A stretch of DNA of 64,000 bases from Streptomyces mutabilis (GTDB taxonomy: Bacteria > Actinomycetota > Actinomycetes > Streptomycetales > Streptomycetaceae), in the NCBI RefSeq assembly GCF_014649815.1, contig NZ_BMTT01000007.1:186001-250000 (forward strand), read 5' to 3'. This document shows, piece by piece, positions 51,755 to 60,374 of this stretch. How positions within the stretch are numbered: position 1 is the stretch's first letter; each line of letters begins with the position of its first letter. Position numbers and translations under genes: made by a program. The notes under the pieces are model-generated. The model did no database searches. It saw only the letters and a program-made list of their open reading frames with translations, and was not told the DNA's origin.

Positions 51755-52975
51755 TCAGCTCAGGCGCTCGATGACCATGGCCATGCCCTGGCCGCCACCG
51801 ACGCACATGGTCTCCAGGCCGAACTGCTTGTCGTGCGTCTGGAGGGAGTTGATCAGCGTGCCGGTGATGCGGGCGCCGGTCATCCCGAAGGGATGGCCGA
51901 CGGCGATGGCGCCGCCGTTGACGTTCAGCTTCTCCAGCGGGATGCCGAGGTCGCGGTAGGAGGGGATGACCTGTGCGGCGAACGCCTCGTTGATCTCGAC
52001 CAGGTCGATGTCGTCGATGGTCAGCCCGGCGCGGGACAGGGCCTGCCTGCTCGCCTCGACCGGGCCCAGGCCCATGATCTCGGGGGAGAGGCCGGAGACG
52101 CCGGTGGAGACGATGCGGGCGAGCGGGGTCAGGCCCAGCTCGCGGGCCTTGGTGTCGCTCATGATCACGAGGGCGGCGGCGCCGTCGTTGAGCGGGCAGC
52201 AGTTGCCGGCGGTGACCAGGCCGTCGGGGCGGAAGACGGGCTTCAGGCCCTGCACGCCCTCCAGGGTCACGCCGGCGCGGGGGCCGTCGTCCTTGGTGAC
52301 GACCGTGCCGTCCGGCAGCGTGACCGGGGTGATCTCGCGCTCCCAGAAGCCGTTCTTGATGGCCTCCTCCGCGAGGTTCTGGGAGCGGACGCCGAACTCG
52401 TCCATGTCCTGCCGGGTGACGCCCTTGGCGCGGGCGAGGTTCTCGGCGGTCTGGCCCATCGCGATGTACGGGTCGGGGACCAGGCCGTCCTCGCGCGGGT
52501 CGTGCCAGGTGGTGCCCTCCTGCTCGGCGACGGCGGCGGTACGGGCCTCCGCCTCGGCGAAGATCGGGTTGCGCGTGTCCGGCAGGCTGTCGGAGTTGCC
52601 CTTGGCGAACCGGGAGACCATCTCGACACCGGCCGAGATGAAGACGTCGCCCTCGCCGGCCTTGATGGCGTGCAGGGCCATGCGGGAGGTCTGCAGGGAC
52701 GAGGAGCAGTACCGGGTGATGGTGCAGCCGGGCAGGTGGTCCATGCCCATCTCGACGGCGACGATCCGGCCGAGGTTGTTGCCCTGCTCGCCCCCGGGCA
52801 GGCCACAGCCGAGCATCAGGTCGTCGATGTCCCGGGGGTCCAGCTCGGGGACCTTGGCGAGGGCGGCCTGGATGATCGTGGCGGCGAGGTCGTCGGCGCG
52901 CAGATCCTTCAGGGAGCCCTTGAAGGCGCGGCCGATGGGGGAGCGGGCGGCAGAGACGATCACGGCTTCGGGCAT
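51755..52975 (-). CDS. Acetyl-CoA C-acyltransferase (thiolase)
   Basis: A 406-residue thiolase catalysing acyl-CoA thiolysis (beta-oxidation) or acetoacetyl-CoA formation. The active-site Cys90 lies in [16 protein letters not shown], the family signature [19 protein letters not shown] carries the catalytic His, and [15 protein letters not shown] the second Cys. The N-terminus is [26 protein letters not shown]. The ATG at 52975 is chosen because GGAG is 5 nt upstream; a GTG sits one codon earlier. A CTAAGC/GCTTGG dyad 101 nt upstream is a TetR-operator candidate. Direction (degradative or biosynthetic) cannot be decided. Confidence 0.92.
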   Translation of the reverse strand: MPEAVIVSAARSPIGRAFKGSLKDLRADDLAATIIQAALAKVPELDPRDIDDLMLGCGLPGGEQGNNLGRIVAVEMGMDHLPGCTITRYCSSSLQTSRMALHAIKAGEGDVFISAGVEMVSRFAKGNSDSLPDTRNPIFAEAEARTAAVAEQEGTTWHDPREDGLVPDPYIAMGQTAENLARAKGVTRQDMDEFGVRSQNLAEEAIKNGFWEREITPVTLPDGTVVTKDDGPRAGVTLEGVQGLKPVFRPDGLVTAGNCCPLNDGAAALVIMSDTKARELGLTPLARIVSTGVSGLSPEIMGLGPVEASRQALSRAGLTIDDIDLVEINEAFAAQVIPSYRDLGIPLEKLNVNGGAIAVGHPFGMTGARITGTLINSLQTHDKQFGLETMCVGGGQGMAMVIERLS

Positions 52976-53075
52976 CACGGCTCCAGTGGCGAGGGGTTGT
53001 GGCGGCTGCTGGGGAAGTTACCCGGACGTATGGCTTGGGTCACGGGTGCGGCGGTGTGACATGGACCGCAACTTT

Positions 53076-53091
53076 CTAAGCGCTTGCTTGG
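53076..53091. promoter_or_regulatory. TetR-type operator-like dyad upstream of the thiolase gene
   Basis: CTAAGCGCTTGCTTGG is a near-perfect dyad (CTAAGC / GCTTGG). It resembles AAGCnnTTGCTT-type sites bound by TetR-family regulators of acyl-CoA metabolism in actinobacteria. Confidence 0.45.
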
Positions 53092-53136
53092 CTTCCGGCT
53101 CGGATGCTGGCTGTCGTGCCTCCCCCAGTGGCAGAA

Positions 53137-53160
53137 CGCCTCGGGGGTACCCCCGAGGCG
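53137..53160 (-). terminator. 24-nt perfect palindrome after the SGNH gene
   Basis: A fully self-complementary sequence centred on GTAC (CGCCTCGGGG / CCCCGAGGCG) begins about 48 nt after the SGNH hydrolase stop on the minus strand. It is probably a terminator hairpin. Confidence 0.65.
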
Positions 53161-53208
53161 GCACGGGCGGGCGTAGCGGCCCCGGCAGCGCCGGGCGGCG
53201 CCACGGCC

Positions 53209-54234
53209 CTACCTCGGCTGGGCCGACGGCGCCGGCTCGGCCTCCGAAACCCTCCGGCGCCTCCGGCGCTTCAACAGCGCCCAGGGCCCCCGCGGCCCCG
53301 ACGGCATCGCGGCCGCGACCTCCGTGCCGGCCTCCGACGCCGCCTCCGCCGCCGCACGCGCCACCGGCAGGAAGCCCTCGCGGCGCAGCGCGTCGGGGCG
53401 CTCCTCCTCGGCCGGCCACAGGCCGAGCGCGGCGCATACCGACGGCAGTACCGCCATCGCGGCGGTGGCGTACCCCTCGGCGGAGGGGTGGTAGTTGTCC
53501 GGTCCGAACAGCTCGCGGGGGTTCTCGGCGAACTCCGGGCCCAGCAGGTCGCCCAGCGACACCGTGCGCCCGCCCTGCTCCACGACGCCGATCGTCTGCG
53601 CCGCCGCCAGCTGCCGCGAGGCCCGCCGGGCCAGCCAGCGCAGCGGCTGCCGTACCCGCTCGATGGTCCCCAGGTCGGGGCAGGTGCCGACCACCACCTC
53701 CGCACCGGCCGTGCGCAGCCGCCGTACCGCGGCCGACAGGTGACGGACCGAGCGGGTGGGCGGCATCCGGTTGGTGACGTCGTTCGCCCCGATCATGATC
53801 ACGCAGATGTCGGGGGCGCGGCCCGGATCGGCCAGTACCAGGGCCACCTGCCGCTCCAGGTCGTCCGAGCAGGCGCCCGGCAGCGCGACCGAGCCCAGCT
53901 CCACCGGCCGCTCCGCCACCGCCGCGAGCCCCGAGGCGAGCAGCGCGCCCGGGGTCTGCCCGGCCCGGCGCACGCCCTGGCCCGCGGCCGTGGAGTCGCC
54001 CAGCATCATCAGCCGCAGGGGCGGCTCACCGGCCGTCGGCAGGCCACCGCCGTACAGGCCCCGCGCGTTCGGCACCCGGTCGGGTCCCCCGATGCCCAAG
54101 CGGCGCCTGGCCAGCTGAACCTCCGCCAGCAGCAGACCGACCGTGGCCGCACCGGCCAGCCCGATGCCGCCGCCGCCGTACGCCGCGCCGGCCGCGATCC
54201 GCCGGGCCACCCGCGCCCTCGACATGCTCGTCAT
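53209..54234 (-). CDS. SGNH/GDSL-type hydrolase, exported or membrane-anchored
   Basis: A 341-residue esterase-like protein. A hydrophobic N-terminal segment (about 14-36, AAGAAYGGGGIGLAGAATVGLLL) acts as signal or anchor. SGNH blocks follow: LRLMMLGDSTAAGQG (nucleophile Ser in GDST), GACSDDLE, VIMIGANDVTNR (GxND) and FGPDNYHPSAEGYATAA (catalytic Asp and His). The C-terminal tail is basic and Pro/Ala-rich. The ATG at 54234 is used; a GGAGGAGG lies about 12 nt upstream, so ATG 54225 is less likely. It is divergent from cbs. Substrate unknown (lipid, acetylated glycan or peptidoglycan). Confidence 0.87.
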   Translation of the reverse strand: MTSMSRARVARRIAAGAAYGGGGIGLAGAATVGLLLAEVQLARRRLGIGGPDRVPNARGLYGGGLPTAGEPPLRLMMLGDSTAAGQGVRRAGQTPGALLASGLAAVAERPVELGSVALPGACSDDLERQVALVLADPGRAPDICVIMIGANDVTNRMPPTRSVRHLSAAVRRLRTAGAEVVVGTCPDLGTIERVRQPLRWLARRASRQLAAAQTIGVVEQGGRTVSLGDLLGPEFAENPRELFGPDNYHPSAEGYATAAMAVLPSVCAALGLWPAEEERPDALRREGFLPVARAAAEAASEAGTEVAAAMPSGPRGPWALLKRRRRRRVSEAEPAPSAQPR

Positions 54235-54415
54235 GCGTCGCCACCACCTCCTCCAACCCGTACACCCACTCCTTGCCCCGTACGGACGGTCGCCCAATCT
54301 CAACAGGGAGTGAACGGGGGAGTGGGAGACCGTCACGGGGCGCGGGCGGCCGGGCAGGCCATAGGCTGGCCGGACCGATAAACGACCACATCCTTTGCAG
54401 CATCCGGAGACCACG

Positions 54416-55801
54416 GTGCAATTCCACGACTCGATGATCAGCCTCGTCGGCAACACCCCGCTGGTGCGGCTCAACAGCGTGACCAAGGGCATCAGGGCCA
54501 CCGTCCTGGCCAAGGTCGAGTACTTCAATCCGGGCGGCTCGGTGAAGGACCGCATCGCCCTGCGCATGATCGAGGCCGCGGAGCGGAGCGGAGAGCTGAA
54601 GCCCGGCGGCACGATCGTCGAGCCGACCAGCGGCAACACGGGCGTGGGCCTGGCGATCGTGGCCCAGCAGAAGGGCTACAAGTGCATCTTCGTCTGCCCT
54701 GACAAGGTGTCCACCGACAAGATCAACGTGCTGCGCGCGTACGGCGCCGAGGTCGTCGTCTGCCCCACGGCGGTCGACCCCGAGCACCCGGACTCCTACT
54801 ACAACGTCTCCGACCGCCTGGTCCGCGAGACGCCGGGTGCCTGGAAGCCGGACCAGTACTCCAACCCGCACAACCCGCTCTCCCACTACCACTCCACCGG
54901 TCCAGAGCTGTGGGAGCAGACGGAGGGGGAGATCACTCACTTCGTCGCGGGCGTCGGCACCGGCGGCACCATCTCCGGCACCGGCCGGTACCTGAAGGAG
55001 GTCAGCGACGGCGCGGTCAAGGTGATCGGCGCGGACCCCGAGGGCTCGGTCTACTCGGGCGGATCCGGACGCCCGTACCTCGTCGAGGGCGTCGGTGAGG
55101 ACTTCTGGCCGACGGCGTACGACCGTGACGTCGCGGACGAGATCGTTGCCGTCTCCGACAAGGACTCCTTCCAGATGACCCGCCGTCTCGCCAAGGAGGA
55201 GGGCCTGCTGGTGGGCGGCTCCTGCGGCATGGCGGTCGTCGCGGCGCTGGAGGTGGCCGAGCGGCTCGGCGAGGACGACGTGGTGGTCGTACTCCTGCCG
55301 GACAGCGGGCGCGGCTACCTCAGCAAGATCTTCAACGACGAGTGGATGGCCGACTACGGCTTCCTGGAGGACGCCGGCCCGAGCGCCCGCGTCGCCGACG
55401 TCCTGAACCACAAGGAGGGCGGTCACATCCCCTCCCTGGTCCACATGCACCCGGACGAGACCGTCGGCCAGGCCATCGAGGTGCTGCGCGAGTACGGCGT
55501 CTCGCAGATGCCGATCGTCAAGCCCGGCGCCGGCCACCCGGACGTGATGGCCGCCGAGGTCGTCGGCTCGGTAGTGGAACGCGAACTGCTGGACGCCCTG
55601 TTCGCCAAGCGGGCCTCACTGGAGGACCCGCTGGAGAAGCACATGTCCTCCCCGCTGCCGCAGGTCGGCTCCGGCGAGCCCGTCGCCGACCTGATGTCGG
55701 TGCTCGGCGCGGCCGACGCGGCGATCGTGCTCGTCGAGGGCAAGCCGACCGGTGTGGTGAGCCGTCAGGACCTGCTGTCCTTCCTGGCCAAGGGGAACTG
55801 A
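54416..55801 (+). CDS. cbs: Cystathionine beta-synthase
   Basis: A 461-residue PLP enzyme joining homocysteine and serine into cystathionine (reverse transsulfuration). The fold-type II core shows MISLVGNTPLVRLNSV, the PLP Lys in YFNPGGSVKDRIAL, PTSGNTGVGLA, GVGTGGTISGTGRYLKE, and LLVGGSCGMAV. Two C-terminal CBS domains (about 340-460; VADVLNHKEGGHIPSLVHMHPDETVGQAIEVL, GVVSRQDLLSFL) give possible SAM or nucleotide control and set it apart from CysK. The GTG at 54416 has GGAG 7 nt upstream; a TTG 21 nt earlier is less likely. Confidence 0.94.
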   Translation: MQFHDSMISLVGNTPLVRLNSVTKGIRATVLAKVEYFNPGGSVKDRIALRMIEAAERSGELKPGGTIVEPTSGNTGVGLAIVAQQKGYKCIFVCPDKVSTDKINVLRAYGAEVVVCPTAVDPEHPDSYYNVSDRLVRETPGAWKPDQYSNPHNPLSHYHSTGPELWEQTEGEITHFVAGVGTGGTISGTGRYLKEVSDGAVKVIGADPEGSVYSGGSGRPYLVEGVGEDFWPTAYDRDVADEIVAVSDKDSFQMTRRLAKEEGLLVGGSCGMAVVAALEVAERLGEDDVVVVLLPDSGRGYLSKIFNDEWMADYGFLEDAGPSARVADVLNHKEGGHIPSLVHMHPDETVGQAIEVLREYGVSQMPIVKPGAGHPDVMAAEVVGSVVERELLDALFAKRASLEDPLEKHMSSPLPQVGSGEPVADLMSVLGAADAAIVLVEGKPTGVVSRQDLLSFLAKGN

Positions 55802-56261
55802 GAACCGGTGGTGGCCGCACGGTGAACGGTCGGTTCCGGGTGTCGGCCCGGCCTGTTCGGTGATCTTCGTGGACTTCGCGGAAGTGGTACGTGCGCGACA
55901 TGTTCACGCAGCAGTGGCTTAACACGGGACCGGCACAGTAGTGGGTGTCGGCAGGGAACGGGAGCGGCTCCCCGGTCCCGCCGGCGCCGTACGGCGTCAC
56001 GGACCTTCCGGAGCGGCTCCCGGACCTCCAAGGACGCCACGGACGCGCCGCCCGGCCGCGAGGCCCGACACCGCGCGCGTCCACCGCGGGGACCGCCGTC
56101 GTCCCGCCCCCCAGTGATGGGGGTGCGGCGGTCCCCGCGCAGTCTTCTCCGGGCACTCGGGCCCCTCGGCCCGTTTCAGGTCCTCGGGCCTCTACCTGCG
56201 GTCTCGGTCAGTGCTCCGGCCTTCGGGCCGGATGGTGAAGGCCATCCCGAAATGGGCGTGA
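55802..56261. other. Long non-coding stretch after cbs
   Basis: I see no supportable gene. The sequence has many short hairpins and frame-broken open stretches. Together with the transposase relic directly downstream, it looks like the remains of an insertion. Confidence 0.45.
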
Positions 56262-56471
56262 CCCGCACTGAAGCGCGGGTCAGCACTGTTCGCGTGCAAG
56301 AAACCGGACTGCGGATGGACCGGAAACGCCGGGTGGAACGCGGCCCGGAACACTGCACCTGTACCGATCGGCAACGTCATCGTGGAGGTCCCGGCCCCGG
56401 AAGGCGCGGTCGCAGGGCGGGTGGAACCGTCAAGCCTGTCGCCGCAAGGTGGTCGGGGATTCCCTCCCTGA
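56262..56471 (+). pseudogene. Relic of a TnpB (IS200/IS605-OrfB) transposase C-terminus
   Basis: A start-less open stretch ending at TGA 56469 encodes about 69 residues with the TnpB zinc-ribbon end: LFACKKPDCGWTGNAGWNAARNT, then NVIVEVPAPEGAVAGRVEPSSLS. The CxxxxC..(N/H)A..NAARN pattern and the VEVPAPG..VAGRV.PS tail are typical of streptomycete TnpB proteins. The expected partner Cys pair, the RuvC core and the N-terminus are absent, and a stop codon (56259) precedes the fragment in frame. It is a decayed IS remnant. Confidence 0.68.
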
Positions 56472-56494
56472 GCGCGCGAAGGAAGCGGAGGACC

Positions 56495-56932
56495 TCAGTC
56501 GTCCCAGGTGTCGCCCTTGCTGTCGGCGCGGCGGCGGCCCGAGAACATACCCGGGTTGGTCCGTGCGGCCTGGACGACGTTGACCCCGACGATGCCGGCC
56601 CAGGCGACCAGCAGCCCGGGGAGGTCGGCGACGCCGCCGCCGATCGCGGACAGCGGGACCGCGAGCACCAGCGAGACGATGCCGAAGCCGAAACGCTCCC
56701 CGAAGGAGTCCGTCGGCCTCGGCGACCGGCTGTCGCGGGCCGTCGCCATCTGCTGCTCGGCCAACTGCCGCCGCACCCGGCGTTCGACCGCTCCGTCGAT
56801 GCGCTGGTCGACCTTCTCCAGGAACGAGTCGACCAGCGCGGACTCGTACTCCTCCCCGAGCTCCCTGCGGGTGCGCAGGGTGGCGTCGAGTTCCTTCTTG
56901 AGGTCGGTGTCCCGCCCGTCGAATCCGGTCAT
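56495..56932 (-). CDS. Small integral membrane protein
   Basis: A 145-residue protein. The first 75 residues are charged and helical (DLKKELDATLRTRRELGEEYESALVDSFLEKVDQRIDGAVERRVRRQLAEQQ). Two adjacent membrane helices follow (about 84-123, FGFGIVSLVLAVPLSAIGG and LPGLLVAWAGIVGVNVVQAA), with a short basic tail. The N-terminal part resembles a coiled-coil oligomerisation region. Family not recognised beyond conserved actinomycete membrane protein. ATG 56932 follows a GTGGGGG. It faces the transposase relic. Confidence 0.78.
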   Translation of the reverse strand: MTGFDGRDTDLKKELDATLRTRRELGEEYESALVDSFLEKVDQRIDGAVERRVRRQLAEQQMATARDSRSPRPTDSFGERFGFGIVSLVLAVPLSAIGGGVADLPGLLVAWAGIVGVNVVQAARTNPGMFSGRRRADSKGDTWDD

Positions 56933-57038
56933 GCCCCCACGGTAGGGAGCCGGGGCGCCGGCGGCAGTGGGGTTAGCCCCCGTTTTCCGGCGGGGGCGGG
57001 CAGGAGGGGGCGCCGCACGTCGGGCCGGACGCCGCCTC

Positions 57039-57054
57039 GCTGTATAGCTGTATA
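57039..57054. promoter_or_regulatory. Tandem GCTGTATA repeat upstream of the RpiR gene
   Basis: Two adjacent copies of GCTGTATA (57039-57046, 57047-57054) sit in an AT-rich patch 60-75 nt before the regulator ATG. They could be an autoregulatory operator. A TAGGAT -10-like box lies near 57085. Confidence 0.45.
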
Positions 57055-57113
57055 ACGGTATGCAGGAATCGGGGCACCTGAATAGGATGAAATAGGGCGA
57101 GGGGGAGCACCTC

Positions 57114-57980
57114 ATGAGCGGGACCAGCGGCACCGGTGGCAACGGCACCGACAGCCCGGCCGTGCGGCTGCAGGCGCTGTTCGAGGGGCACCGGCTGACG
57201 CCGACCCAGCGACGCATCGCGCACAGCATGGTGCGCCGCGCCTCCGAGGTGCCCTTCCTGTCCAGCGTGGAGCTGGCCGAGCTGGCAGGGGTCAGCCAGC
57301 CGTCCGTGACCCGTTTCGCCGTCGCCCTCGGCTTCGACGGCTACCCGGCTCTGCGCCGCCACCTTCGGGAGGTGGCCCCTGCCGAACCGGTGGCGGAGTC
57401 CGGCTCCTGCAACGAGTACCAGCAGGCCGTCGAGGCCGAGATCGAGAACCTGCGTCATCTGGCGGAGGCGCTCGCCGACCCCGGGCCGGTGCGGGAGGCG
57501 GGCCGGACCCTCGCCGCGAGCCGGCCTCTGCCGGTGCTCGGGCTGCGGGCGGCGGCGGCTCAGGCGCGCGGATTCGCCTACTTCGCCGCCAAGGTCCACG
57601 CGGACGTCCGGCTCCTTGACGAGGGCGGCACGATGCTCCACGACCGCATCGACGCCGCCGTCCGGGCCGGGGCGAGCGCCCTCCTCTGTTTCGCCCTGCC
57701 ACGTCACCCGCGCGAGGTCGTCGACGCGCTGGCCCACGCGAGGGGGGCGGGGCTGACGGTGGTGACCGTCGCCGACTCGGCCTTCGCGCCGGTCGCCAAG
57801 GTGTCCGACCTGCTGCTGCCCGCCGCTGTCGGCACCGGGCTCGCCTTCGACACCGCCTGCGCGCCGATGCTGCTCGGCCGGGTGCTGCTGGAGAGCATGT
57901 GCGACGACCTGCCGGACGCCCAGGCGCGGTTGGAGGAGTTCGACGCGAAGGCGGCGGCGCGGGGGCTCTTCGTCGACTGA
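57114..57980 (+). CDS. MurR/RpiR-family transcriptional regulator
   Basis: A 288-residue repressor-type protein. The N-terminal HTH_6 domain (residues 20-95: HRLTPTQRRIAHSMVRRASEVPFLSSVELAELAGVSQPSVTRFAVALGFDGYPALRRHLREV) is followed by a SIS domain (about 125-265) that normally senses a sugar phosphate or related ligand. It lies about 2.4 kb upstream of hutU; in actinobacteria RpiR-type regulators are known next to hut genes, so it may control histidine use (inference). GGGGAG lies 6 nt before the ATG. Confidence 0.9.
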   Translation: MSGTSGTGGNGTDSPAVRLQALFEGHRLTPTQRRIAHSMVRRASEVPFLSSVELAELAGVSQPSVTRFAVALGFDGYPALRRHLREVAPAEPVAESGSCNEYQQAVEAEIENLRHLAEALADPGPVREAGRTLAASRPLPVLGLRAAAAQARGFAYFAAKVHADVRLLDEGGTMLHDRIDAAVRAGASALLCFALPRHPREVVDALAHARGAGLTVVTVADSAFAPVAKVSDLLLPAAVGTGLAFDTACAPMLLGRVLLESMCDDLPDAQARLEEFDAKAAARGLFVD

Positions 57981-58134
57981 GCCACATGGAGGCGTGAGGC
58001 GCGGGGGTGTGGAGGCGCGGAGCCCGCGCCGGCGGCCGTGTTCTCAGACTCGTCTCAGCTTTCGCCGCTAATCTGCGTCGCCGCACACCCCTTCAGACGC
58101 ATCGCAGACAGCAGAACGGGACAGGAGGCCGGAC

Positions 58135-58719
58135 GTGGCGCGCGGAGGACAAGGGCTGGCTCGGGTCGCCGTCGTCGTACGGGCGGGAGCGGCGCCGTTG
58201 TGGTGGCTGGGCGTGTTCGCGGCGGGCATCGGGGTGCTGGTGCCGGGGCTGACCGGACGTCGGATCGGTGTCCTCGCCGGCGCCGCGCTGTTCGTCGTCG
58301 CGGCGGCCGTCGTCGCCACCGCACGCCGCAAGCGGTACACCGCCCTGGCCGGCTCGGCCGCCCGCGCGGGCAGGCACGACGTGCTCCAGGACCGCGCGGT
58401 GACCGTGCGCAACTGGCGCCGGGGACATCGCTGGTGGCTGCTCCTCGCCTTCCTCGCCGCCCTGGGCAGCGGCTTCGCCGTCCCCGCCGCCGCCGGACTG
58501 CTGATGGCCGGCTGCGGCGTGGGCCTGTGGCTGAAGTCCGCCTGGATCGGCCGCCGCGAACAGGCCGGGGAGGCCCTCCTGTGGGTCCGCGTCGACTGGC
58601 TCGTCCGGGGCGCCGGCCGCCCGGCGGGGAAGGCGGTCAGGGCCTACCGCAGCACGGGCATCGCGGCGGGCGACGCGGCCCCGGGCGGGGCGCGGCGGAA
58701 GGCGGCGGCGCTGGTCTGA
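58135..58719 (+). CDS. Membrane protein of unknown function
   Basis: A 194-residue protein with about four hydrophobic segments (LWWLGVFAAGIGVLVPGL, GVLAGAALFVVAAAVVATA, WWLLLAFLAALGSGFAVP, AAGLLMAGCGVGLWLKSAW) separated by basic loops, and a C-terminal cytoplasmic tail. No family recognised. The GTG at 58135 is supported by AGGAGG 6 nt upstream. It is convergent with the PLP enzyme gene; a GCGCCCC/GGGGCGC hairpin at 58736-58753 separates them. Confidence 0.78.
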   Translation: MARGGQGLARVAVVVRAGAAPLWWLGVFAAGIGVLVPGLTGRRIGVLAGAALFVVAAAVVATARRKRYTALAGSAARAGRHDVLQDRAVTVRNWRRGHRWWLLLAFLAALGSGFAVPAAAGLLMAGCGVGLWLKSAWIGRREQAGEALLWVRVDWLVRGAGRPAGKAVRAYRSTGIAAGDAAPGGARRKAAALV

Positions 58720-58735
58720 CCGGGCGGCCGGCACG

Positions 58736-58753
58736 GCGCCCCGCGAGGGGCGC
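58736..58753. terminator. 7-bp GC hairpin between convergent genes
   Basis: GCGCCCC (58736-58742) pairs with GGGGCGC (58747-58753) around GCGA, 16 nt after the membrane protein stop. Confidence 0.5.
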
Positions 58754-58816
58754 GGGGCGGTGTCCCTCGGGGAACGTGCGGGTGAGCGCGGCCTGCCGCG
58801 ACGTGCCGGCGGGCGG

Positions 58817-60205
58817 CTACCGGGCCGCCCGCCGCGCCGACGTCAGCGCGTCGACGTGGGCTCCTCCCGCCTCGGCCACGATCTCCTCCACCGCCTGGGG
58901 CTCCCGCACGGTCGCGAAGCCGACACCCTCGGGGCCGCCGGTCACGAACCCGTACACCCCGGGACGCGCCAGCGAGTTGTACGCGTAGTGGTGCGCGAAG
59001 TAGTACGCCCCCGTGTCCAGCGCCGCCGCGTAGTCCCCCTGCTCCAGCAGCGGCAGCGCACGCCCCGTCGCCAGGAGGTCGCCCGCGAAGCACGCCGGCC
59101 CCGCCACGTCCTGCACCACGTCCGCCCCCGCCTTCGGCAGCCCCTTGCCGTCGTACGCGGCGATCCGCAGCGGCCACGCCCCGGGCGCGTACACCGTCCG
59201 CGTGGCGACCTGGACGCCCGCGTGCGTCACCGCGACCGGCCGGCCCCCCGCGCTCTTGGCGTACTCGACGCGTGCCACCACCGTGCCGTGCTTGGCCAGC
59301 AGCGACCGCCCGAACTCGGTGACCAGCCCGTACCGCCCGTCGAAGAGTCCAGGCACCGCGTCGCGCAGCGCGCGCGCGTACTCGGCGTAGGTCGGGGTCG
59401 TCTCGTCCGAGGAGAAGTTCACCGGCAGTCCGCCGCCGATGTCGAGGGTGTCGACCTGCCTGCGCCCGGCCCGCTCGTTGATCTCTTCGGCGAGCGCGTA
59501 CGTCTCGGCCACGCCCTCGGCCATCAGCGTCAGCGGAATGCCCTGGGAGCCGGTGTGCGCGTGCAGCCGGGTCAGCCAGGGCCGGTCCAGGTACGCCCGC
59601 ACCACCCACTCGCGGGCGCCCTCGTCGCGCAGCGCCACCCCGAACTTCGAGGTCGCCGTCGCCGTCGACAGCGCCTCGATGGAACCGCCGCCGACCTGCG
59701 GGTTGACCCGGATGCCCAGCGGGGAGCCACTCGTCCGCCCGGCCATCAGCGCGTCGATGCGCGCCAGCTCCTGCGGGTTGTCCGCGTTGACCGCGATGCC
59801 CAGCGCCAACGCCTCGCGCAGCTCGCCCGGCGTCTTGGCGGGCGAGTCCAGCACCGTCCGCTCCGGGGGCACCCCGGCCGCCCGGGCCAGGGCCAGCTCG
59901 CCCGGGCTCGCGACCTCGGCGCCGACACCCTCCTCGTGCAGCAGCCGCAGCACCGGGACCAGGGGCGTCGCCTTCACCGCGAAGGCGTGCAGCACCGGCG
60001 TCCCGGGCGCCGTCACCGCGTCGAACGCCGACCGCAGCGCCGCCGCCGACTCCCGGATGCCCGCGACGTCCAGCAACCCGACGATCGGGGTGTCGGGCCC
60101 CAGCAGGCCCTGCTCCACGGCCGCCCGTACCGCATCGTCCCGCCGCGCGGCCCGCTGCTCCTCGGTGCCGCCGACATCCCCGCTCCTGTCCGTGCCGTCG
60201 CCCAC
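58817..60205 (-). CDS. Fold-type III PLP decarboxylase-like enzyme (LysA-related)
   Basis: A 462-residue enzyme of the diaminopimelate/ornithine decarboxylase superfamily. The PLP Lys lies in LHAFAVKATPLVPVLRLLHEEGVGAEVASPGELALA, followed by RTVLDSPAKTPGELREAL, RLHAHTGSQGIPL, the phosphate loop DIGGGLPV, and late motifs FAGDLLATGRALP and GAYYFAHHYAYNSLARPGVYGF. It differs from housekeeping LysA (no GESC, diverged substrate loop), so its substrate is unknown. The GTG at 60205 is chosen with GGAGG 5 nt upstream. It is divergent from the hut operon. Confidence 0.83.
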   Translation of the reverse strand: MGDGTDRSGDVGGTEEQRAARRDDAVRAAVEQGLLGPDTPIVGLLDVAGIRESAAALRSAFDAVTAPGTPVLHAFAVKATPLVPVLRLLHEEGVGAEVASPGELALARAAGVPPERTVLDSPAKTPGELREALALGIAVNADNPQELARIDALMAGRTSGSPLGIRVNPQVGGGSIEALSTATATSKFGVALRDEGAREWVVRAYLDRPWLTRLHAHTGSQGIPLTLMAEGVAETYALAEEINERAGRRQVDTLDIGGGLPVNFSSDETTPTYAEYARALRDAVPGLFDGRYGLVTEFGRSLLAKHGTVVARVEYAKSAGGRPVAVTHAGVQVATRTVYAPGAWPLRIAAYDGKGLPKAGADVVQDVAGPACFAGDLLATGRALPLLEQGDYAAALDTGAYYFAHHYAYNSLARPGVYGFVTGGPEGVGFATVREPQAVEEIVAEAGGAHVDALTSARRAAR

Positions 60206-60293
60206 GTGATCCTCCGTCCCCTCGCTGCTCGCACACACATCCAGTACATCCAGCCAAACACCCGCGACGCGCCCGTGCCGGGACACGAACGTA

Positions 60294-60329
60294 TTGACTA
60301 GTTCTATTCACAAGGCGAGGATGTGAATA
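60294..60329 (+). promoter_or_regulatory. hut promoter and overlapping operator
   Basis: TTGACT (60294-60299) and GAGGAT (60317-60322), 17 bp apart, form a sigma70-like promoter. A perfect 8-bp dyad, TATTCACA (60305-60312) and TGTGAATA (60322-60329), overlaps the spacer and -10, so a bound protein would block initiation. It is the likely operator of the hut operon. Confidence 0.6.
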
Positions 60330-60374
60330 TCCGAAGTAACAATCCGCCGGGAGCAAGCCACCAGGAGGCAGAAC

